From positions 27,430,877 through 27,494,876 of the forward strand of contig NC_049979.1 of NCBI RefSeq assembly GCF_000003815.2: DNA of 64,000 bases. The letters are read 5' to 3'. The stretch's first letter is position 1; each line of letters starts with the position of its first letter. The position numbers and the translations under genes were made by a program. The notes under the pieces were generated by a model. That model did not search any database. It had not been told where the DNA came from and was given only the letters and a program-made list of their open reading frames with translations. Shown here one piece after another: positions 33,960 to 44,815 of this stretch. The DNA is from Branchiostoma floridae. Its lineage: Eukaryota > Chordata > Leptocardii > Amphioxiformes > Branchiostomatidae.

Positions 33960-34092
33960 ATGTGGAAGTTTCTCATTACGCTCACGAGCTGCTTCTGTAT
34001 GAAGCGCTCCAACAAGGTGTCCCCTGTGGAGGATGGAGATGTGGAGAAAGAGACAGCACCGGTAGAGGAGGAGATGGCCCGCGGGACCACCG
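33960..34092 (+). CDS. Stathmin copy 1 exon 1 (N-terminal anchor)
   Basis: 133 nt, donor CCG/GTGAGT, phase 1 out. Codes the hydrophobic segment and the SCFC cysteines. Confidence 0.75.
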
Positions 34093-35401
34093 GTGAGTCA
34101 CTGGGTTTACGTACGTTGTACGTGTTGTATTTATCGCATAAAATTAAAATTCGGTCGTTGTGCGAGGCGGTGTTTTTTTTCAGTCTAGATAGCTTGTGGT
34201 GAGTTTGTGATGGAAGGGGAGTGGTATAGACCCGCCCTATATCACATCCCTTAGGTAACTTCTACAAAATCTTACATGTCATCGTAAATATATACGCTAT
34301 CACCAGCATTTACTACATTTTCATGTATTCTTTGAATTGTTCCAGAATGTCCAGTGGTGACCGCACAGCCTCCGATGTCCCAGCCAAGGTCCAGCAAGTC
34401 GTCGGCCGACGTCCTTGCTGAGCTGCGACAAGACGGCCTGTTGCCCCTCAACACCCGGGGCGAGTCCGTCGCTTTCCAGGTGCTAGTCAAGCCCGCCTCC
34501 GAGCCCGACGCGCCCCCTCGCCGTCCGGTTAAGCTGGAGAAACTTGAAGAAAATCTCCAGGAGAGGCGCGAACGGGTCAAGAAGGAGCCCGCGGGATCAC
34601 GCACTAAACTGAGACAGCAACTCAGCAACGCCGCCAACAGACGTGACGTGAGTGATACATGTATCATATCATATCATTTCATATCATTTGAACTCCTCTC
34701 CATATCATTTCTAGTCAATGAGTGGATCATTATCAGGGAAATTTCGAGAAATTTCGATGATACAGACAATAAGAAAGAAAGGACCAAAAGCAGCTGGAGA
34801 ACAAATATAGGCTGTTGGCACAGTTGAAGGCTTGAAGCTCTGAGCTAAATCGCTTTGTTTGTATCTTTCTGAACAGGAGATCTTACAGAATAGATCACGG
34901 AAACTTGCAGAGAGCTCTAGGAGAGCAAAGGCCAAAGCAAGGGCAGCGAAGAAGGAGCGCAAGAGCACTGCCTTTGTTATTTCCTCTGTCAGCGACACGG
35001 ATGCCATCGTTCCCCGGGACTCGGAGAAGGCGCAGGATTTGGAGAAACGTCTAAGCAAGAGGAGAGAGCGAGTCGCGAAAAGGATCACCGCGGAAGACCT
35101 GAAGAAACAGCAGGAGTTGGCAGCTGAACGCAGGAGGGTGAGTTTCTCAGTGCACTCTCTAATGTTGAATATCGGAAGGGCAAAATTCTGTGTTGTATTG
35201 CAACTGGGATCAACAAAGGGCAACTTTTTGATGGCCTATGGCATGTAATTTGTGTTCCTGAAGATTTTGAAAGAGACAAAGATGAACTTTTGGGTAATTC
35301 TTGACTTTTGTCGCCCGCCTGTGCAGGAGAACAGGAAAGAGACAGCATGGAAGGCCAAAATGTCGGGGATGAGCAGCTGGGATAAGGCTCTCGACTTTTA
35401 A
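33960..35401 (+). CDS. SCG10-like stathmin with two stathmin-like segments, copy 1
   Basis: Stathmins bind alpha/beta-tubulin and promote microtubule disassembly. Exons 33960-34092, 34346-34647, 34877-35137 and 35327-35401 join in frame to 256 residues. The N-terminus MWKFLITLTSCFCMKRSNK, with two nearby cysteines after a hydrophobic run, resembles the palmitoylated Golgi/vesicle anchor of SCG10 (STMN2). Residues 86-94 (VAFQVLVKP) look like the stathmin beta-hairpin cap, followed by PRRPVKLEKLEENLQERRER and a long charged helix. A second cap (TAFVISSVS, 176-184) and helix (LEKRLSKRRERVAKR) follow. A non-coding last exon probably starts at 35,756 (TTTTCCAG acceptor), with AATAAA at 35,998. The family call rests on motif pattern and exon layout; the doubled cap is unusual. 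A divergent stathmin relative is the main alternative. Confidence 0.72.
34346..34647 (+). CDS. Stathmin copy 1 exon 2 (first cap and helix)
   Basis: 302 nt, acceptor TTCCAG, donor GAC/GTGAGT. Codes residues 45-145. Confidence 0.8.
34877..35137 (+). CDS. Stathmin copy 1 exon 3 (second cap and helix)
   Basis: 261 nt phase-0 exon, acceptor GAACAG, donor AGG/GTGAGT. Codes residues 146-232. Confidence 0.8.
35327..35401 (+). CDS. Stathmin copy 1 exon 4 (C-terminus)
   Basis: 75 nt, acceptor TGCAG; codes ENRKETAWKAKMSGMSSWDK then ALDF and TAA. Confidence 0.78.
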   Translation, partial: ENRKETAWKAKMSGMSSWDKALDF

Positions 35402-35755
35402 ACATTTTTAGAGGTGCGTAGAAATAGATGTTGTAATAAGAAAATTCTTCTTGTTGGGTTTTGAAATCTACTTGCATGAAATTGTAGAGTATATGTTTTA
35501 TTACACACATGTGCATTATTTGTACGTTATCTATTGTTCAGTTCGACCATAACGTTAATGTAATCCAAAGCTTAAGTTAATGCAGACCGGTTGTCTTACC
35601 GCCAAATAAGTTGTTGAAATAAAAAACAAAAATGTTATACATGAATGTAAAAAAAAAACACGTTCTTTCAAACATGCGTTTTACATCTAAATGTTTTGAG
35701 GTAAATGTTTGCATGTTTTAAAAGTGGTTTTCAGAATTTCTTTCTTATTTTCCAG

Positions 35756-36020
35756 AGTGGGGGATCTAGAGGCCTGATCTGGACGAGCAGTTGGAGACTG
35801 GAGAGTTTATGCTCTGGTTTTTGTTAAAATTCATTGAAAAATTGACATAACGTTCACATCTGGGTTTGTTCTGATAATTTGAAAAAAAAGGTTTACAGAA
35901 ACTAACTGCTGTTGATTGTATGTATCAGCAGATACATTTATTATTCTTTCTCCTTCGCAGCGCGGGGTTGAGCACTCGCACGTTGTACAAAACTTTGAAT
36001 AAAGTCAAACTACGGTTTCC
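35756..36020 (+). other. Probable 3-prime UTR exon of stathmin copy 1 with poly(A) signal
   Basis: The acceptor TTATTTTCCAG at 35,755 could pair with the AGAG/GTGCGT donor just after the stop codon. AATAAA is at about 35,998-36,003. The homologous segment in copy 2 starts at 39,885. Confidence 0.45.
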
Positions 36021-36124
36021 GCATCTTTCAATGCGAGTATCATGTCATATTTTATCTGATCTTTCTTTAGATACAGAATTTCTTACCTAGATCCTTGTTG
36101 TGGTAGAAGTCTCGGGACTGACAG

Positions 36125-36745
36125 AAGACATCTAATCTATTAACGTTAGTTCACCTTTATTCGTAGGGGACTGAAACTTGGCCCACTATGTCATGACACT
36201 GAAAGCTATCTACCACCCAAATGTCAAGACAATATCATATCCGGGACAAGAGTGTACATTGAAAAAACTGCTATGATAGAATATTCTCATTAATTATGCA
36301 AATGTATCTAATTTTGCATAATTAGTATTTTATTTTGTACAACATTGTCTAAGGTACCTACATACCAAAAATGATGAAAATCCGTTGTTCCCTTCTTGAG
36401 TTATCCGCTTCAGAAGTTTCTGACAAAAATGCCCCTGCTGTCCTAAATCTGGTCGCTAGGGGGGGCCAAACTTATGTTACTTCTTTCTGAGCACAAGAGC
36501 TATCTAACACCCACCCTTAAATCGTGACCATAGGTTGTTCAGAACACCGGAAGGTGCACTACAGTGCCAAAGGAAGCCGCTAGGGGGCCCAAAATCACAT
36601 AATTTCCAGCTTTTGTCACACTCTTCCAACACACCGTGTATGAAACCAATCCACCCAGCCGTTCTTGAGTTATCTTGATCACAGACACACAGACACACAA
36701 ACGCTAGTGAAAATATAACCTCCATGACATTTCATGGGGGTAAAA
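36125..36745. repeat. Dispersed AT-rich interspersed repeat
   Basis: CGCTAGGGGG...CCCAAAATC, CATACCAAAA and CTTGAGTTAT blocks recur in the insertion at 52,695-53,640 and partly at 54,270-54,480. It separates the two stathmin loci. Confidence 0.5.
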
Positions 36746-36786
36746 ACCGGTTTTGTACCAGTACACTGTACCGATACCCACCCCTA
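36743..36786. mobile_element. Right-end remnant of the TAGGG-type hAT MITE
   Basis: GGTTTTGTACCAGTACACTG then ACCGATACCCACCCCTA matches the right ends at 7,775-7,817 and 20,850-20,864. The left end is missing. Confidence 0.55.
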
Positions 36787-38206
36787 CTGTCTAGTATGTA
36801 AAATGTCAAAATCAACCTCTGCTTGCATAGCACCTTACCCTCGAATGACTACATTCACTTTCTCACCGTAAACACGTGTTTGTGTACACCAACGGAAAGT
36901 AAGGCAAGGGTCTTTAGCGATACAGAGTTTCAGTATCCTACGTTTTGTCTAGTTCAACACGGCTGTCAGTTACACAGTTGTCGACCAGGATAAGCAGATG
37001 ATGAAGTTTTCATCGTGCACAAATCTCCGTAGCACACATGCTCTGTGACACCGCACTTATCAACAAACTGGGTTGGCAGTCTTTGCAAACCCGAAAGAAG
37101 AATACCAGGCTCACTGAACCATGTACAAAATTATCTACAACAACATTTCTGTCCCACAAGCGTCCAAGATTGGCCCTGGCGACTTGAGATGATATGCTCC
37201 CGCCGCACCAACCACGCTTTCAAACTGCAGACCATTGCGACTTGCGAGTAAATGCAACTACTAACGTTACAGACTCTCGTTTTCCCCTCGCACTATCCAG
37301 GAGTGGAAGAAACTTGGTCCTGGTGTGGCGGAGGTGGGGTCCGTCTCTCCAAGTTCAAAACTGAACTGGGGAGGGCCTTGCTGCATTGAGTCGGCCCTAC
37401 ACGTCCTTATATATCGTTATAAGTAAATTTTATACCCACTAAACTCACTCATAAAACACCCATAGCTCAGTTGTTCATGTTGCTTAGTGTCGTTACCTTT
37501 ATTTCCCTATGTTTATTTGTTCCGATCACCTGTTACTGACACGTGCGCACTGCTAGACATTTGAGGCGATCATGACACTAACTTCACTTGTCTTCTCTTG
37601 CACCACACTGCTAGTGATACCTGTTATGGGGGCTTAGCAGTACAAAAATAAGAACAATATCCCAAGTCGTTGTCGTCATTTATTTATCAGTCACCACTCA
37701 CCAATCATATCGTGCTTAGTTGAAACGACCCCCTCCTCATCCTAGAAAAGAAACCAAAGTGATCATGTTTTTCAACACATCAGGGAGGAAACTCAAACGT
37801 ATGTTTGAAATAATGCATTTTTACATTGATGTAAAGCATGATTTTATTTCAACCTAATTGGTGACAAACCGGTCTGCTTTAACTTGCTTTGTATTACTTG
37901 AGCGTCGAAGTGAACAATAGATAGTTACGTACAAATAACGTACAAACTTGTAAAAACGTAGTTATTGTATCATGTTCCATTATTGGACAAGACGAGGGGG
38001 TGTCGTATTGTAAGAAAAGTATATGGTTTTAACAAAAAGTAATAAAATAAGATCTTTTTGTTCTGTGTTTAATTCAGTTAGCCACTTTCAACTAATTGAA
38101 TTTGTACCTTAAGCATCACATCGTAGAACAATGATAAAACGGAGACAGAAAGATCACACTTCACCCCCTCGCTGTGTCCCATAATCGAACAGTCCAAACT
38201 TTCCCA

Positions 38207-38317
38207 TCAGTTGTGACGTTATATTGTGTTGCCTAGCTGCGTTTAGAACAACAAAGTTCCACTAGCTTATTTAGCGATAGTCACTGATCACAGACTCGTG
38301 ACGACTACACGTACATA
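38207..38317 (+). promoter_or_regulatory. Conserved proximal promoter / 5-prime UTR of stathmin copy 2
   Basis: The same TGACGTTATATTGTGTTGCC block as copy 1, with an extra TTATTTAG-like insertion near 38,267. Confidence 0.4.
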
Positions 38318-38450
38318 ATGTGGAAGTTTCTCATTACGCTGACGAGTTGCTTCTGTATGAAGCGCTCTAACAAGGTGTCCCCTGTGGAGGATGGAGATGT
38401 GGAGAAGGAACCAGCACCGGGAGAGGAGGAAATGGTCCGCGGGACCACCG
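38318..38450 (+). CDS. Stathmin copy 2 exon 1
   Basis: 133 nt; keeps the hydrophobic stretch and SCFC cysteines. Donor CCG/GTGAGT. Confidence 0.75.
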
Positions 38451-39684
38451 GTGAGTCACTGGGTTTACGAAGCCTCCCGTCTATTGTTATTGTCTTAAAA
38501 TTATGGCATATGATCAAAATGCGGTCGTGATGGATGGGGGTAGTTGTAGACCTATCCTATCATATCCTTTAGGCAACGTATACAAGATCTTACATGTTGC
38601 CGTAAATATATGCTACTACGGACATTAACTACATTTTCGCGTATTCTTTGAATTGTTCCAGAATGTTCAGTGGTGACCGCACAGCCTCCAATGTCCCAGC
38701 CTAGGTCCAGCAAGTCGTCGGCCGACGTCCTTGCTGAGCTGCGACAAGACGGCCTCTTGCCCCTCAACACCCGGGGCGAGTCCGTCGCTTTCCAGGTGCT
38801 AGTCAAGCCCGCCTCCGAGCCCGACGCGCCCCCTCGCCGTCCGGTTAAGCTGGAGAAACTTGAAGAAAATCTCCAGGAGAGGCGCGAACGGGTCAAGAAG
38901 GAGCCCGCGGGATCACGCACTAAACTGAGACAGCAGCTCAGCAACGCCGCCAACAGACGTGACGTGAGTTATATCATATCATATCATATCATATCATTTG
39001 AACTCCTCTCCATATCATTTCTAGTCATTATCAGGGAAATTTGAGAAATTTCGATGATACAGACAATAAGAAAGAAAGGACCAAAAGCAGCTGGAGAACA
39101 AATATAGGCTGTTGGCACAGTTGAAGGCTTGAAGCTCTGAGCTGAATCGCTTTGTTTGTATCTTTGTGAACAGGAGATGTTACAGAATAGATCACGGAAA
39201 CTTGCAGAGAGCTCTAGTAGAGCAAAGGACAAGGCAAGAGCAGCCAAGAAGGAGGGCAAGAGCACTGCCTTTGTTATTTCCTCTGTCAGCGACACGGACG
39301 CCATCGTTCCCCGGGACTCGGAGAAGGCGCAGGCTTTGGAGAAACGTCTTAGCAAGAGGAGAAAACGCTTCGCGAAAAGGACCACAGCGGAAGACCTGAA
39401 GAAACAGCAGGAGTTGGCAGCTGAACGCAGGAGGGTGAGTTTCTCAGTGTACTCGCTACTGTTGAATATTGACAAGAAGGGCAGAATTCTGTGTTGTATT
39501 GCAACTGGGATCAACAGAGGGCAACTTTTTGATGGTCTGTGGCTTATAATGTGTGTTCTTAAAGATTTTAAAGAGACTAAGATGAACTTTTGGGTAAATC
39601 TTGACTTTTGTCGCCCGCCTGTGCAGGAGAACAGGAAAGAGACAGCATGGAAGGCCAAAATGTCGGGGATGAGCAGCTGGGATA
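38318..39684 (+). CDS. SCG10-like stathmin, copy 2 (3-prime end in gap)
   Basis: Exons 38318-38450, 38662-38963, 39174-39434 and 39627-39684 are the exact counterparts of copy 1 with the same splice sites. The final six codons fall in the N run at 39,685. Exon 1 differs at a few residues (T to P, V to G, A to V), exon 2 at one (P to S), and exon 3 at about eight (I/M, R/S, A/D, R/G, D/A, E/K, V/F, I/T). No stop or frameshift is seen, so both copies look functional. The CDS is incomplete only because of the gap. Confidence 0.72.
38662..38963 (+). CDS. Stathmin copy 2 exon 2
   Basis: 302 nt, nearly identical to copy 1 exon 2 at the base level. Confidence 0.8.
39174..39434 (+). CDS. Stathmin copy 2 exon 3
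   Basis: 261 nt; the most diverged coding exon between the copies, with mostly charge-changing replacements. Confidence 0.8.
39627..39684 (+). CDS. Stathmin copy 2 exon 4 (partial)
   Basis: Acceptor TGCAG, coding through SSWD, then interrupted by the assembly gap. Confidence 0.75.
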
Positions 39685-39784
39685 NNNNNNNNNNNNNNNN
39701 NNNNNNNNNNNNNNNNNNNNNNNNNNNNNNNNNNNNNNNNNNNNNNNNNNNNNNNNNNNNNNNNNNNNNNNNNNNNNNNNNNNN
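39685..39784. other. Assembly gap (100 N)
   Basis: A run of exactly 100 N, which truncates stathmin copy 2. Confidence 0.99.
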
Positions 39785-40400
39785 TTTCAAACATGCGTTT
39801 TAGTTTTGCATCTAAATGTGTGGGGGTACTAATAGTTTGAATGTTTTAAAAAGTGGTTTACAGAAAGTTTTTCTTATTTTCCAGAGTGGGAGATCTAGAG
39901 GCCTGATCTGGACGAGCAGTTGGAGACTGGAGATTTTATGCTCTGGTTTTTGTTAAAATTCATTTTAAAAAATTGAAAAAAAATACAACGTTTCAATATA
40001 TTTGTCACGCTAAACAACTGTATAAGCAGTAGTTTTCTTCTAGACATGAATTTTGTGTTTTTGCCAAGATGTTCAGAATGACACACGTAATTTTTCGCCA
40101 TCCGTCACATTAGGTAATTCTACAAGACTCAATGCGTTTTTTCCTGACAGAATTGTTTTTTCTGCCATTACTGAATAGGTTTAGAAGTTTGACTGCAAAA
40201 TATGCAAAAGTAAAAAAATGACTACGTTTTTTCTACATGATGTTTAAATTCACTCCTGTTTTTTTTCCGAAATAGGTCAAATGTTTCAGAAAAACTACTG
40301 TTGGTTGTCAGGTATCAGTATCTATTGATCTTCGCAGCGATGGGTTTAGGCACTCGCATGTTGTACAAATACTGCAAATGAAGTTAAACTACGGTTTCTA

Positions 40401-42680
40401 CATGTTTCAATACGAGTCTCATGTCATCTTTTATCTGATCTTTCTATAGTTACGGAAGGTTTTTATTGATTCTTGTGGTGGTAGAAGTCTGGGGTCTTAG
40501 GGCTGGCGTAAAACATCTAAATCTATTACACTTAACTTTATCATTCCGGAGACGATCACAGTGATTTCCGCTTCGTCTCACCTCAAAGCTCAGGTCCTTC
40601 TCAGCTCAATGGGAACTTAGCGTGAAACGTTGCTATATTTTCCTTCACGGATATTTTTCAGTAACAGTGCCCCTCCCCCACCAAAAGAAAAACAGATTTC
40701 TTTTTATGGACTTTGATAACGTTTTCAACTTTGTACATTGATGTAAAATATCCCTTACGATCAGGGACAGGAGAGGCTCATATTAAAAGTATTCGCCACT
40801 AGTTTTGGACGGAGGGAAAGTATCTACTACATCAACAATCATACCTTTGTGAAAGGCCAGTACTATTTGAATTTTAAAGAAGAAATATGAATGTAAGATA
40901 GAAACTCATGATCATGTAAGTCAGTTTTGAAGTAACACATTATTATAATAGCAAAATCCATCTTTTTCACAGGTGTTTGCATCAATTTTTCGCTGTTCAG
41001 GTGATATGTCAACTATTTACTTATCATATATTAAAGTGTGTTCTTACTACTATTAGCAAAGAAAACCTGCACATGAATGCTGTCACACATTACAATAGTC
41101 TTTATTTGCACAGAACGCATCGTCACATTCCAACAACTGTGGCGCTGTATCTGGTGTTACTGTTTGTCTTCTTCGTAAACTATCCACATAAATCTCATCA
41201 ATGTCTATTTGGACTTTGGTACGTACAGATGGCTTAAGTGCATTGTTGGTACATCATAACGCTTCACCGAAGCGCTTTTTTAGTCACATCTAACAGGGAA
41301 AATACAATTATACGAGAACGAGTCAAGGAAGTAGATTGGAATACTTTCTCTATTTTGTTTTGTGTCCCAGAATGGTGAAGAAAGTTTAGAGACAAAAGAT
41401 CAAAATCTCTGTTTAGCTAAAAGTTACGTTTAAGTTTAGGATTTTGTGCCCAGTTCAACATGCATATTCTGAGTTTGTACTAGTATATTCTTGCAACATT
41501 CTATTCATCATAGGCAATTTGTTTTTCTTCGCCAAAGTAAAATAACCTGTTTTCCGCCTTTTTTCAACATTGCACATCATGGCCCAGGGCACTTGTAGAG
41601 TTTAGATATTTCAGAACTATTTTAACTAGTTTTGTTAAAGAGAAAATGGGCATGCCTAACAATGAATCTCATTTTCAACCATAGATCAAGAGAGTGTTGT
41701 TGGCCCAATTTACATCACGTTTTTTAGTCGACTCAGTGGCTCCAAATCGACTGTCAACTCAGAAAACGCGTATGTAAATCAGGCCATAGGAACAACAGTT
41801 ATTTTCCATACATGTGTTCATTTGCATATAAGTGAATCACGCCTGACGTTCACATAGGGTCTTTTGTATTGTCATCAAGCTCGTAAATATCTTATTTGTA
41901 AGCTGAGGACAATCAATGATGGTCATTGGATCTGTCGGAAGATCGATAGATATCCAAAATTTCTAGAGGCGTGGTTCACTGAGGTGCGGAAGTAGACACC
42001 AGTAAGACGCAATATTGATTGGTTAAAACCAGATGAGTCATGAATAAATTTGCATAAGTATGTAACCGGAATAACATACACAAATACAAATTTTCCCGGA
42101 GGCTCCCAGGTCTAGCTATCCAGCATGGCAGGCAATACAGTCTTTTCATTGATGTCATGATACTGATTATGATTTGAATCACCAAAGCGTAGTTACTATA
42201 AAGCAACTGAATATGACTTTGGAAACGGTCAGACATTTCAGATACCATCCACTATCATGAGTTCGTGAACTGAGAAAAGCTATTTAGAGATAAGGTTTTA
42301 GCAGGTAGAGGGCTTTTTGGCGTATCTTATTACCTGGATGTCTAACCTTCATCGAAGTATGTAATGTCAATCCTCTGACAACCATGTTTGTGTATAAATG
42401 GATTGATCAATGGCATCTTTGTGTGTTTTACAGTAATCCAACATGGAGCAGATGACGTCAGATGAAAAGCCTGTATACCATATATCATAATCACGTAAGT
42501 CCATACAGATATATGTGTCGGCACCAATGCCGTTGCATAATATTACTCCTGTAATAGACTTATAAGTAACATCGAAACACAATAGGGTTCCTGGTGTCAA
42601 AGTAATTCATCTTTAGTACAGTATTTAGCTCACGACAAAAATATCATTTTTCTTTATCTTATACATTTATGAATGTTGAG
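40401..42680. other. Intergenic stretch, no gene supported
   Basis: AT-rich. A fragment of the ACCTGGATGTCTAACCTTCA repeat is at about 42,330-42,355. Short frames lack splice or motif support. Confidence 0.4.
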
Positions 42681-42681
42681 T

Positions 42682-42687
42682 TTTATT
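42682..42687 (-). terminator. Candidate poly(A) signal of PCSK2
   Basis: AATAAA on the minus strand, about 465 bp after the stop codon. Confidence 0.45.
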
Positions 42688-42704
42688 GTGTTTATATGAG
42701 CCTG

Positions 42705-42830
42705 TGAGTGTGTGCGTGTGTGTGTGTGTGTGTACGTGTGCAAAATCTCTTTCCATCGATTGTGAATACACGTGCGCACGCACGAGTGTGTGTGTGTGAT
42801 TGTGTGTGCGTGTGCATGTGTTTATGATCT
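42705..42830. repeat. (TG)n-rich simple repeat
   Basis: GTGTGTGTGTGTGTGTAC and later TGTGTGTGTGATTGTGTG tracts in the probable PCSK2 3-prime UTR. Confidence 0.9.
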
Positions 42831-43152
42831 AATACAATTTGACTACTCCACAATTCCTTGCCTGAAGCAATATAGGTGCTAACCTTCACAGAACTCCACA
42901 GATGAACCAACTTCCTTTCACATACCTAAGATACAATAAGTAGAACTCTCTCTATATATATATATCTTTTTGTTTACACATATACTCTGGCTGTTGAAAT
43001 ATTACCATATATGACAAGAGTGAGACTTAATGCAACCAGGGTATTTTAGAGACCCAGAGATGTGTACAGCTGATCAGCTTCCTCTTTTATGAGCTAAACT
43101 AAGGAAAAGAAATCATCTTGTGACCATTTGTGGCTTCAGGGTTACGTCCATT

Positions 43153-43395
43153 CTACAGGCCTATCATATAGTTTGGCTTCAGTGATAGCCAGCTACCTCC
43201 ACCTTCCTTTCCCTTCTTCGGTGCGGTTTCTTCATCTTCTTCTTCGTCTTTTGTTGTCTCCTCCTCCTCTGCTTCGGCCTTCTCCTTCTCTTGGCGTTTT
43301 TCTTCTTCCTCCTTTTCTTCCTTCTTCTCTTCTTTCAAGTCGAGTTCTTGGCGTTTCTTTTCCATCCCCAGCTTGGTGTGCCATTCGTCAACAAC
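43153..43395 (-). CDS. PCSK2: PCSK2 terminal coding exon (charged tail)
   Basis: 243 nt, acceptor CTCAG, 80 codons plus TAG. EEKKEEKEEEEKRQEKEK-type sequence likely forms a single charged helix, replacing the amphipathic C-terminal helix of vertebrate PC2. Confidence 0.83.
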   Translation of the reverse strand, partial: VVDEWHTKLGMEKKRQELDLKEEKKEEKEEEEKRQEKEKAEAEEEETTKDEEEDEETAPKKGKEGGGSWLSLKPNYMIGL

Positions 43396-43865
43396 CTGAG
43401 TAACAGAAATTTAGAATGATCTTAAACTGTTTGATGGTAGGCAGCCATTATCTAGTTATTTCATGCCATTGTTACTTTATGTTGTGGTGTAGGGCGTATG
43501 TTCCTCAAAGTATATGATTAGATGCTGATGCATACACTAGGCGATTACTATGACCACCAGTACCGAACAAGTCACAGAGTGAGCGAAGGTTATTGTCATA
43601 TAGTCCCCACCAGACTGGGCTATTACTATGACCACCAGTACCGAATAAGCCACAGAGTGAGCGCAAGATATTGTCGTATAGTCTCTACCAGACTCCACAT
43701 GTCTTGAAGATATCTAGAGAAATGTTCAAAGTTTGGAGAAAGATGCAGTACGTACTTGGTCGATGTAGGGGGCGCTCTGAGTGCCGTGCAGCCGCAGTGT
43801 CCACTCCAGAAGGTCGCCCTCCTGTGGCTCATCTCCCTGGAACCCGACCTCCAACACCCAGTCTC
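43153..43865 (-). CDS. PCSK2: Proprotein convertase 2 (PCSK2) homologue, last two coding exons
   Basis: PCSK2 is a subtilisin-like protease that cleaves prohormones at dibasic sites in secretory granules. Only its 3-prime end is here: exon 43756-43865 and terminal exon 43153-43395. The first codes DWVLEVGFQGDEPQEGDLLE then WTLRLHGTQSAPYIDQ, the end of the P (Homo B) domain. LHGTQSAPYIDQVV is a PCSK2 signature that separates it from furin, PC1 and PC7. The terminal exon begins VVDEWHTKLGMEKK and runs into a Lys/Glu tail ending GGGSWLSLKPNYMIGL, more highly charged than I recall for vertebrates. The catalytic domain must lie upstream (higher coordinates), outside the window or past the satellite block. 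Confidence 0.85.
43756..43865 (-). CDS. PCSK2: PCSK2 penultimate coding exon (end of P domain)
   Basis: 110 nt; acceptor TTACAG, entering in phase 1; donor CAA/GTACGT, phase 0. Confidence 0.85.
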
Positions 43866-43989
43866 CTGTAAATCACAGAGCATGATGTTAACACTCATCA
43901 CTACCCACTGACACTCCACTTTAGTATGGATGGGTTTCCATTAGAAGCTGCACACCTTTAAGTATGATAACAGTCAATTTCAGGGAGTA

Positions 43990-44600
43990 GTTCCAGAAGA
44001 CAAATCTGGAAATACATAGAATGGAAAAAGATAGGAGTATAGAATGACTTCATGAAAAATAGATAGGATTGTTTTAGTCTTAGAACAGAGGTGAGAGTTT
44101 GTCTAAAAACCAGACCAAAGTGCTAGGAGGCTCAAACCTATACCACTTTTTCCTTATATCAAAAGGGGTTGCCGGAAAAAGCTAACTGCCACTGAAAAAT
44201 CAAGACTGTAGCTTGTCCATGATAGAAGATACAAAAAGCGGAAGCTCTATTGTAGTAACGAGGTCACACACAAGGGGGGCACCAATATACCTTGACATTC
44301 ATCTTGCTAACATCTAAACACCTATCCAAGAATTCAATATCATTACTACAATCCATGAAGAGGTTCTAAATGTTGCTAACCACAAATATCGGGAAACACG
44401 GCCACACACGTAGATGCACCAAAAATAATACCTCCCTTTTTCATGGAAGTAACACAATACCTCCAATTTTCGTGGAGGTAAAAAGGAAAGGTGGTGGAAG
44501 TTTTGGAACAGTTGTAAGTATCGAGTATTGACTACGGCAAATGCATAGCAGGAGGGTACTATTGGGGGCCAAGTGTTGCAAAATTAAACGTATACATAGA
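43990..44600. other. Intronic stretch 5-prime of the PCSK2 exons
   Basis: Fragments resembling the dispersed interspersed repeat occur here (GTGCTAGGAGGCTCAAACCT and ACCTCCAATTTTCGTGGAGG). No exon was recognised. Confidence 0.4.
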
Positions 44601-44619
44601 ACGAATTTTCTCTCATACA

Positions 44620-44815
44620 GAAGGGTTGAAAAAGTTCTCACACACAGACAGATTTTTCTCTCTCACACAACAGTGGAAAAAGGTCGCACACATTGACAGA
44701 TTTTTCTCTCTCACACAACCGTTGGAAAAGGTCGCACACATCGACAGATTTTTCTCTCCCACTCCAAAGTTGAAAAACTTCGCACACAGTCACAGATTTT
44801 CAAAAGGTGATTTTT
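44620..44815 (+). repeat. 48-bp minisatellite, about four units
   Basis: GACAGATTTTTCTCTCTCAC then ACAAC-GTTGGAAAAGGTCGCACACAT repeats four times with a 48-bp period. It shares the TCTCTCTCAC word with the neighbouring 292-bp satellite. Confidence 0.8.

Larger units (their letters stand above)
30955..36020 (+). repeat. Segmental duplication copy 1 (stathmin locus)
   Basis: Aligns by eye with 36,835-40,400: promoter, four coding exons, introns and 3-prime region. Copy 1 also carries the 1.39-kb transposon and an extra tandem piece of about 140 bp at 33,130-33,240. Confidence 0.85.
36835..40400 (+). repeat. Segmental duplication copy 2 (stathmin locus)
   Basis: The second copy of the block, without the transposon at 36,868 and with a 100-base assembly gap in coding exon 4. 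Confidence 0.85.
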
